Assembly (NCBI GenBank): GCA_002329155.1
Contig: DCXY01000045.1
Span: 1 to 29,968, forward strand
Direction: 5' to 3'
Origin: Stenotrophomonas sp. UBA2124
Lineage (GTDB): Bacteria; Pseudomonadota; Gammaproteobacteria; Xanthomonadales; Xanthomonadaceae
DNA: 29,968 nt
Below the pieces are notes generated by a model. The model was not told where the DNA came from. It was given only the letters and a program-made list of their open reading frames with translations, and did no database searches. Of the stretch, positions 24,377 to 29,968 are shown one piece after another. Numbering within the stretch: the first letter of the stretch is position 1; every line of letters starts with the position of its first letter. A program made the translations under genes and the position numbers.

Positions 24377-25884
24377 GGTTGGTGTTTCCCTTCCGAAGCC
24401 TGGGGCACGGCGGCATCCGCCGCGCCGGCCGGGGCATGCTGCCACGAACCATCACGGCTGATGCGCCCCCAGTTGTGGCGCTTGCGGCGGCTGAACAGCC
24501 AGCGCATCGTGCCCATGAAGCGCCAGCACGAATTGAGCTGGCGGTAGCCGAAGTTCTCCAGGATGGCCACGCCGAACATGCGCAGCTGCTGGATGGGGCG
24601 CGAGTACAGGCCGAAGGACAGTTCCTCCAGCAACATGGCGTTGACCGAGAGCAGGATGCCCATGCCCACCGCTGCCGCCAGGAAGATCAGGAACACCTCC
24701 AGCGACACCATGCCGACAATGGCCAGGATGATCATGGTCACATACCCCACCACTTCGATGATCGGGCCCAGGAACTCGAACAACAGCATGAAGGGGAATG
24801 CGACCCAGCCGGCGGCGCCGCCGTGGCGGCTGAACATCAGGCGCATGTTCGCCCACAGGCTTTCGGCCAGGCCGCGCTGCCAGCGCACGCGCTGGTTGCG
24901 CAGCGAGGACAGGTCGGTGGGCGCCTCGGTCCAGCACACCGGGTCGGGCACGAACACGATGCGGTAGTCGCGCTGCTCCTTGCGCAGGTTGCGGTGCATG
25001 CGCACCACCAGGTCCATGTCCTCGCCCACGGTGTCCACGCGGTAGCCGCCAATGGCGATCACCCGCTCCTTGTAGAACACGCCGAACGCACCGGAGATGA
25101 TCAGCAGCGCGTTCATGGGCGACCAGCCCATGCGCCCGAACAGGAACGCGCGCAGGTATTCCACCAGCTGGAAGCTGGGCAGCAGGCGCCTGGGCAGGCC
25201 CACCTTGGACAGCATGCCGTCGCTGACGGTGCAGCCGTTGAGCACGCGCACCACGCCACCGCTGGCAACCACGCGGCGGTCCTCAAGGAACGGCCGCACC
25301 ACCCGCGAGAGGCTTTCCGGCTGCAGGATGCTGTCGGCATCGATCACGCAGAACAGCGGGTAGCGCACGCAGTTGATGCCGGCGTTGATGGCATCGGCCT
25401 TGCCGCCGTTGGCCTTGTCCACCATGCGTACGCGTGGGTACCGCGGCGAGGCGTACACACCCTTGACCAGCTCGGTGGCCAGGCGTGCGCGGTAGGCCTC
25501 GGGCACCTGCACCAGGCCGAAGGCTTCGATCAGCGCCTCGCGGGTGCGGTCGCTGGAGCCATCGTTGACCACCACGATCTCGTACTCGGGGTAGCTGGTC
25601 TTGAGCAGCGAGCGCACCGAGGACACCACCGACTTTTCCTCGTTGTAGGCCGGCAGCACGATGCTCACCGGCGGCTGGTACTCGCGCAGCCCCGGCGGCA
25701 GGTAGTTGGCCCGGTACTCGCGCATGTAGCGCACGATCTGGTAGGCGGAGATGTAGTTGAGGATCAGGTAGGACAGGTTGATCGCCATGAAGTAGGCGAT
25801 GAACACCCACTGCAGCGCAGCCATGTGCTGCAGCCACGGCAGCTGCTGCAGGTAGTCCACGGTGGATTGCCAGTAACCGTTCAT
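24373..25884 (-). CDS. Processive family 2 glycosyltransferase (membrane)
   Basis: The protein has 503 residues, with the ATG at 25884 overlapping the HEAT-gene stop as ATGA. Two N-terminal membrane segments precede the catalytic domain. VSIVLPAYNEE and VVVNDGSSDRT (Asp108) bind UDP. VIDADS gives the DxD (182-184), GED (288-290) supplies the base, and QRVRW (331-335) is the QxxRW signature of processive synthases. Three or four further membrane segments follow (about 362-425). The architecture is that of PgaC, hyaluronan synthase or cellulose synthase-like enzymes, without a PilZ domain. It should polymerise and translocate a beta-linked polysaccharide; the sugar is unknown. Confidence 0.92.
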   Translation of the reverse strand: MNGYWQSTVDYLQQLPWLQHMAALQWVFIAYFMAINLSYLILNYISAYQIVRYMREYRANYLPPGLREYQPPVSIVLPAYNEEKSVVSSVRSLLKTSYPEYEIVVVNDGSSDRTREALIEAFGLVQVPEAYRARLATELVKGVYASPRYPRVRMVDKANGGKADAINAGINCVRYPLFCVIDADSILQPESLSRVVRPFLEDRRVVASGGVVRVLNGCTVSDGMLSKVGLPRRLLPSFQLVEYLRAFLFGRMGWSPMNALLIISGAFGVFYKERVIAIGGYRVDTVGEDMDLVVRMHRNLRKEQRDYRIVFVPDPVCWTEAPTDLSSLRNQRVRWQRGLAESLWANMRLMFSRHGGAAGWVAFPFMLLFEFLGPIIEVVGYVTMIILAIVGMVSLEVFLIFLAAAVGMGILLSVNAMLLEELSFGLYSRPIQQLRMFGVAILENFGYRQLNSCWRFMGTMRWLFSRRKRHNWGRISRDGSWQHAPAGAADAAVPQASEGKHQP

Positions 25885-26945
25885 GCCGCCCCCCTGAGCC
25901 CATGCTCGGACAGCACCTGCTCGATGATGTCGCGCCCGTAGGTGTCGCTCTGCCGCTGCTGGATGCGGCGCAGCGCCTCGGCGCCCATGCCGGGCAGTGC
26001 CAGCAGCGCCTGCGCGGCGCGGTAGCGCACCCACCAGACGCTGTCGGCCAGCAGCGGCTCCAGCCGCGTGGCGTCACTGGTCTGGCCGATGCGGCCCAGC
26101 GCCGCGGCCGCGTGCATGCGCACATGCCAGCGCGAGGCGGTGAGGAAGCCGGCCACGCGCTCGCGGTCCTGCGGGTCGCTGACCAGCTGCAGGCACACCG
26201 AAAGAATGTGGTCGTCCACATGCCCGTCCAGCAGCTGCCGCACCACGCCGCTGGCGCGCTGCGGATCGATGTCGGCAAGGAAACGCACCAGCTTGACGGT
26301 GGTGTCGGCATTGGCGCGCAGCAGCGCGTTGCTCAGTTCGCGCGCGGCGCTGCCATCGTGGTTCTCGGCCAGAATGCGTGCCACGTTGCCGGGCACCCAG
26401 TCATCGCGCTCGGCCACCAGTGGCACGAACATGGCCATGGCGCGCGGCGGGTCCACCTGCGCCAGCGCGCGCGCCGCGCACAGCGACACGATGGGGCTGC
26501 GGTCGGCCAGGAACGGGGACAGGTCGTCGAACAGGCGACGGTCACGCAGGTGGCCCAGCGCGATGATGGCCATGGCACGGTCGTGGTAGCTGCCGCGCAA
26601 CAGCCTGCGGCAGGCACCCTCCAACCCGGCCTGCACGGCCACCGGCACCAGCCTGGGGGCGGGGTCATCCGGTTGCGACTCATGCACGCTGTTCCAGGCT
26701 TCGACGAAGCCATGGGCCTCACCGGCCTGCAGTGCCCGCACCTGGGGCGGGGTGGCGCCCTGCAGCGCCTGCTGCAGCATGCCGGCCCAGTACTCGCGGG
26801 CGCGCGCATCGCGCTGCTCACGGCGCTGCGCACGGATGCGCAGGATGACGATGATGGTCAACAGCACAAAGGCCAGCAGCAGGGTCAGTACAGCAACCCA
26901 GCCCGCCACCAGTACTGCTGTTGATCCTTTGGCCAATTCTTCCAT
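25881..26945 (-). CDS. Membrane-anchored HEAT-repeat protein
   Basis: The protein has 354 residues; AGGGG lies upstream of the ATG. One N-terminal membrane helix (AVLVAGWVAVLTLLLAFVLLT, about 10-35) is followed by an Arg-rich stretch, placing the bulk in the cytoplasm. The remainder is a run of HEAT-type helical pairs, for example DRAMAIIALGHLRD, SPIVSLCAARALAQVDP, HVRMHAAAALGRIG and VWWVRYRAAQALLALPG. Such proteins are scaffolds. It is the first gene of the cassette and is translationally coupled to the GT2 gene, so it may dock to or regulate the synthase. No enzymatic motif is visible. Confidence 0.85.
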   Translation of the reverse strand: MEELAKGSTAVLVAGWVAVLTLLLAFVLLTIIVILRIRAQRREQRDARAREYWAGMLQQALQGATPPQVRALQAGEAHGFVEAWNSVHESQPDDPAPRLVPVAVQAGLEGACRRLLRGSYHDRAMAIIALGHLRDRRLFDDLSPFLADRSPIVSLCAARALAQVDPPRAMAMFVPLVAERDDWVPGNVARILAENHDGSAARELSNALLRANADTTVKLVRFLADIDPQRASGVVRQLLDGHVDDHILSVCLQLVSDPQDRERVAGFLTASRWHVRMHAAAALGRIGQTSDATRLEPLLADSVWWVRYRAAQALLALPGMGAEALRRIQQRQSDTYGRDIIEQVLSEHGLRGAA

Positions 26946-27268
26946 TGCCTACCCCTGCTTAGGCGGAATGGGGACTTGGCTACCCTGCTTTGCCCCATTC
27001 AACTCCGCACTTTCGGCGCGAAGCATACGGCCAAATGGGACTTGCGTCACATTTTATACCTGAAGATTTCATTCCCCCGTAATGAAAACCCTATCAAGCA
27101 GCCGTAAGAATAATGCAACTCATTGAACTATATGAGAATTTCAGAATTAGCCGGCTTGCCGTGGATGCGGGCTGGCTCGGGCAGCCGCGCAGCAGAGCGC
27201 GCCTACGGTGCCGCACCTCAAGTCCGGCGGGTATGCTCAAGGCACGTCCCCGGACTCTTGGAAGCGCC
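26946..27268. other. Shared upstream region of the polysaccharide cassette and the DUF2059 gene
   Basis: This 323-base gap contains divergent promoters. Bases 27045-27150 are AT-rich. The minus-strand TATAAA box and the palindrome next to it have their own entry. The plus-strand frame is open from 27113 into the DUF2059 gene, but the peptide it would add is unlike protein and precedes a clear signal peptide, so I treat it as noncoding. Confidence 0.5.
27053..27087 (-). promoter_or_regulatory. Promoter with palindromic operator candidate upstream of the HEAT-GT2 cassette
   Basis: On the minus strand TATAAA (27053-27058) is a good -10 box, about 110 bases before the HEAT-gene ATG. No good -35 lies 17 bases upstream; instead a perfect inverted repeat TTTCATT-N7-AATGAAA (27067-27087) covers that position. 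This layout is common where an activator or repressor acts. The regulator is unknown. Confidence 0.5.
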
Positions 27269-27805
27269 ATGTACCGATACCCGAACACCCGCCGCTCCCT
27301 CCTCACACCGCTGCTGCTGTCCGGCTGCCTGCTGCTGGCGGGCATTGCCCCGGCGCTGGCCGCACCGCCCAGCGATGGCGACATCAACCGCCTGCTTGCC
27401 GCCTCGCGCGCGCAGAACATGCTCGATTCAATGCTGCCGCAGATGGAAGCCATGCAGGCCCAGCAGTTCGCCCAGATCACCGCCAACCAGAGCCTGAGCG
27501 CCGAGCAGAAGCAGCAGGTGCAGCGCATCCAGCAGCGCACCTCGCAGACCATGCGCGAGGCGCTGTCCTGGTCGCAGATGCGGCCCATGTACGTGGAGCT
27601 GTACAAGCAGACCTTCACCAAGGAAGACGTGCTGGCGATGGCCGAGTTCTACGAGAGCTCCGCCGGCCAGAGCCTGCTCGACAAGACCCCGGCGCTGATG
27701 CAGAACCTGATGGGCGCCATCCAGCAGAAGATGACGCCGCTGCTGGCCAATCTGCAGAAGGACCTGGACCAGATCGTCAACGAGCCGGCAGCCAGCGGCA
27801 AGTAA
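27269..27805 (+). CDS. DUF2059 secreted protein
   Basis: The protein has 178 residues from the ATG at 27269 (GGAAG upstream). A signal peptide (LLTPLLLSGCLLLAGIAPALA) is cut near residue 31. A cysteine inside its hydrophobic core resembles a lipobox (LLSGC), but the hydrophobic stretch continues after it, so lipidation is unlikely. The mature protein is helical. DVLAMAEFYESSAGQSLLDKTPAL and MQNLMGAIQQKMTPLLANLQ are typical of DUF2059. Function of the family is not established. It is divergent from the polysaccharide cassette and convergent with truC. Confidence 0.88.
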   Translation: MYRYPNTRRSLLTPLLLSGCLLLAGIAPALAAPPSDGDINRLLAASRAQNMLDSMLPQMEAMQAQQFAQITANQSLSAEQKQQVQRIQQRTSQTMREALSWSQMRPMYVELYKQTFTKEDVLAMAEFYESSAGQSLLDKTPALMQNLMGAIQQKMTPLLANLQKDLDQIVNEPAASGK

Positions 27806-27829
27806 GCCGCGCGGCTGCATCATGCGTGC

Positions 27830-27864
27830 GTGAGCCGTGGAAGCCGTGCAGGCTTCCCGCTCAC
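27830..27864. terminator. Two-part hairpin between convergent genes
   Basis: Outer arms GTGAGC / GCTCAC and inner arms GGAAGCC / GGCTTCC (loop GTGCA) form one long imperfect stem between the DUF2059 gene and truC. It has no long T-run, so it may act as a partial terminator for both directions. Confidence 0.45.
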
Positions 27865-27874
27865 TCCCGCTGCT

Positions 27875-28615
27875 TCAAGGGCTGGGCCAGCCGAACAGGT
27901 CCATCGCCTTCTGGAACTCCTGGTCCAGTGGCGCCACCACCTGCACGCGCTCACCGCTGCGCGGATGCGGAAACGCCAGGCGCTCGGCGTGCAGCAGCAT
28001 GCGGTGGATGCCCTGCATGCGGAAGCTACGGTTGTGCCGCCCGTCGCCGTGGCTGGTGTCGCCGATCAGATGGTGGAAGCAGTGCTTCAGGTGACGGCGG
28101 ATCTGCCGGAACCGGCCCGTCTGCGGCTGGCAGCGCAGCAGCGCGTAGCGTGAGGTCGGAAAGCCGGTGGACGGTATCTCCAACTCGCCGGTCCGCAGCC
28201 GCTGGAAATGGGTGATGGCCTGCTTCTTCACCGGCTTGCCGGGGCCACCGTCCAGGTCATGGTCGATGGTGAAGCTCTCCTCGGCAGGCCAGCCACGGCA
28301 GACGGCCAGATAATCCTTGGCCACCTCGCCGCCCATCAATGCCTTGCCCAGCGTGCTGGCGGTGTCGCGGTCGAAGGCCAGCAGCAGGCAGCCGCTGGTG
28401 GCACGGTCCAGCCGATGCACCAGAAAGATCGGCCTGCCCAGCTGCTCGCGCAGGCGGTCGGCGAGAAAATCATCCTCGCCACGCGCCAGCTTGCTGTCGT
28501 GGACCATCAACCCGGCAGGCTTGTTGACCACGGCCAGCCATTCGTCCTGGTACAGCAGCGGCAGCGGTTCGGCCACCGGCGCGGGCGCGTCGGCGGCATC
28601 CACGGGGTCGTTCAT
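27875..28615 (-). CDS. truC: tRNA pseudouridine(65) synthase TruC
   Basis: The protein has 246 residues, with the ATG at 28615 overlapping the ubiB stop as ATGA. It is a RluA-family pseudouridine synthase with catalytic Asp70 in HRLDRATSGCLLLA. LLYQDEWLAVVNKPAGLMVH lies at the N-terminus, and the C-terminal part is LIGDTSHGDGRHNRSFR with MLLHAERLAFPHP. The GDTxHGDGxHN wording is characteristic of TruC, which modifies U65 in some tRNAs, rather than RluA or RluC. There is no N-terminal S4 domain. The frame is open further upstream, but that lies inside ubiB. Confidence 0.92.
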   Translation of the reverse strand: MNDPVDAADAPAPVAEPLPLLYQDEWLAVVNKPAGLMVHDSKLARGEDDFLADRLREQLGRPIFLVHRLDRATSGCLLLAFDRDTASTLGKALMGGEVAKDYLAVCRGWPAEESFTIDHDLDGGPGKPVKKQAITHFQRLRTGELEIPSTGFPTSRYALLRCQPQTGRFRQIRRHLKHCFHHLIGDTSHGDGRHNRSFRMQGIHRMLLHAERLAFPHPRSGERVQVVAPLDQEFQKAMDLFGWPSP

Positions 28616-29968
28616 CGCCGCAGCCAGGCCGACGCCAGCGCCAGCACGCCCACGCCACCGGTCAGCCACGACCACAGCGGCACCGACGCCAGCTGCGGGC
28701 CACCGGCCTGCAGGCCGTACAGCAGCACCGAGATCACCACCAGTCCCACACCCGTCACCGCGGTTATCACTCGGCGCTGCATGCGCACCAGCGTGTCGTT
28801 GAGGGTGACGATGTCCTGCGAACGCATGGTCAGCTCGTGCTTGCCTTCCACCTGCTGCTGCAGCCAGCGGTGCAGCAGCGCGGGCATGTCCGGTGCCTGC
28901 GTCATGATTTCCGGCAGGCGCTTGCCCAGCTCCTTCAGCGTACGGCGCGGGCTGTAGCGCTCGCGCAGGATGCGTTCGAGCACGGGCTTGGCGACGGCCC
29001 AGATGTCCAGCTGCGGGTCCAGCTGGCGGCCCACGCCTTCGATGTTGAGCAGGGTCTTCTGCAGCAGGATCAGCTGCGGCTGCAGCGTCAGCTGGTAGCG
29101 CTGCGCGGTGCGGAACAGTTTGATCAGCACTTCGGCCAGCGAGATCTGCGACAGCGGGCGGGTGAAGTACGGCTCGCACACCGCACGCACGGCTGCTTCC
29201 AGCTCATCGATGCGCACACTGGCAGGCATCCACTGCGCCTGCAGGTGCAGCTCGGCGATGCGCCGGTAATCGCGGTTGAAGATGGCCATGAAGTTCTCGG
29301 CCAGGTAGTACTGATCCTCTTCCGAGAGCTGGCCCATGATGCCGAAATCCAGCGCGATGAAACGCGGGTTCTCGCGCCGCGCCGGGTCCACGTCCACCCA
29401 GATGTTGCCGGCGTGCGCATCGGCATGGAAGAAGTTGTCGCGGAACACCTGCGTGTAGAACACGCGCACGCCCTTGGCCGCCAGCGCCTGGCGGTTGATG
29501 CCGGCCTCGTCCAGTGCGGCGATGTCGTCGGACGGAATGCCCCACACCCGCTCCAGCGTGAGCGCACGCTCGGCGGTGTGGCTCCAGATCACTTCCGGCA
29601 CGTACAGGTCGTCGGAGTTCTCCCAGAACCGGCGCAGCACGCTGGCGTTGGCGCCTTCGCGCTGCAGGTCCAGTTCGGCGGCCAGCGTGGTCTCGATCTC
29701 GGCCACCACTTCGCGCGGGCGGATCTTGTCCGCGCGTGGATGGGTGCGTTCGACCAGCGCCGCCAGTGATTTCAGCAGGGCGATGTCACCGGCGATCTGC
29801 TGCTCGATGTCCGGGCGCAGCACCTTGACCACCACCTGCCGGCCATCGGTCAGCGTGGCCGCATGCACCTGGGCGATGGAGGCCGAGGCCAGCGGCACGG
29901 TATCGAAGCTGGCGAAGGCTTCGCTGACCGGGCTGCCCAGCGCCTGCTCGACGATGGCCCGTGCCTGC
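28612..29968 (-). CDS. ubiB: UbiB / ABC1-ADCK atypical kinase-like protein, N-terminus missing
   Basis: About 451 codons are visible; the gene enters from the right edge, so roughly the first 110-130 residues of a usual 550-residue UbiB, including the KxGQ motif, are outside. Visible features are PLASASIAQVHAA, the ATP-site lysine in QVVVKVLRPDI, VFRDNFFHADAHAGNIWV (catalytic loop), FIALDFGIMGQL (metal-binding DFG), QPQLILLQKTLLNIEGVGRQLDP, and two C-terminal membrane helices (about the last 60 residues). UbiB supports ubiquinone synthesis at the inner membrane through ATPase activity. It is coupled to truC by a 4-base overlap. Confidence 0.95.
   Translation of the reverse strand, partial: QARAIVEQALGSPVSEAFASFDTVPLASASIAQVHAATLTDGRQVVVKVLRPDIEQQIAGDIALLKSLAALVERTHPRADKIRPREVVAEIETTLAAELDLQREGANASVLRRFWENSDDLYVPEVIWSHTAERALTLERVWGIPSDDIAALDEAGINRQALAAKGVRVFYTQVFRDNFFHADAHAGNIWVDVDPARRENPRFIALDFGIMGQLSEEDQYYLAENFMAIFNRDYRRIAELHLQAQWMPASVRIDELEAAVRAVCEPYFTRPLSQISLAEVLIKLFRTAQRYQLTLQPQLILLQKTLLNIEGVGRQLDPQLDIWAVAKPVLERILRERYSPRRTLKELGKRLPEIMTQAPDMPALLHRWLQQQVEGKHELTMRSQDIVTLNDTLVRMQRRVITAVTGVGLVVISVLLYGLQAGGPQLASVPLWSWLTGGVGVLALASAWLRR

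Noticed and set aside
1..29968. Mobile elements, CRISPR arrays, phage defence or secretion-effector islands
   Set aside because: I saw no transposase, integrase, spacer array, toxin-antitoxin pair or marked composition shift. The only AT-rich stretches are short intergenic promoters.

Overview
This is GC-rich chromosomal DNA from a gammaproteobacterium of the Xanthomonadaceae (Lysobacterales), most likely Stenotrophomonas or a close relative. The assignment rests on protein similarity remembered by family, on the comF/bioB-bioF-bioH-bioC arrangement and on the GCCCCGG...CCGGGGCTTTGT style of terminator. No database search was possible. Most of the window is ordinary core genome; there is no integrase, transposase, CRISPR array or prophage gene.

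Layout. At the left edge (1-1582, minus) lies the N-terminal 527 codons of a secreted DUF11-repeat surface protein, including near-identical 110-residue repeats. It is followed by tRNA-Arg(CCG) and ubiA (ubiquinone), a DUF308/HdeD membrane protein, and comF divergent from a biotin cluster bioB-bioF-bioH-bioC (4799-8892). A BirA-type operator sits between comF and bioB. A three-gene minus-strand set follows: PLP-dependent threonine/serine dehydratase, DUF218/YdcF protein and NTF2-like protein. Then come a Gly/Tyr/His-rich lipoprotein, mnmG (tRNA modification), and an S26 signal peptidase opposite a small three-gene operon (14978-16052). The first two proteins of that operon look like catalytically broken relatives of type II 3-dehydroquinate dehydratase. 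Next are an M3 peptidyl-dipeptidase lipoprotein, an acyltransferase, and the ribosome-rescue factor ArfB.

The most system-like region is 19752-26945 (minus). It holds five tightly packed genes, in transcription order: a membrane-anchored HEAT-repeat protein, a processive GT2 glycosyltransferase, a TPR plus YaiO-type outer-membrane beta-barrel, an LTA-synthase-like alkaline-phosphatase-fold transferase, and a secreted TIM-barrel protein with a GH18-type DGxxxDxE motif. Three of the four junctions are 4-base ATGA overlaps and the fourth is a 12-base gap. Together they look like a synthase-dependent envelope or exopolysaccharide system: synthesis at the inner membrane, periplasmic modification, trimming by a hydrolase, and export through an outer-membrane barrel. 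A palindrome next to a TATAAA box upstream may control it. The polymer is unknown.

The right end carries a DUF2059 protein, then truC coupled to ubiB on the minus strand; ubiB runs off the edge.
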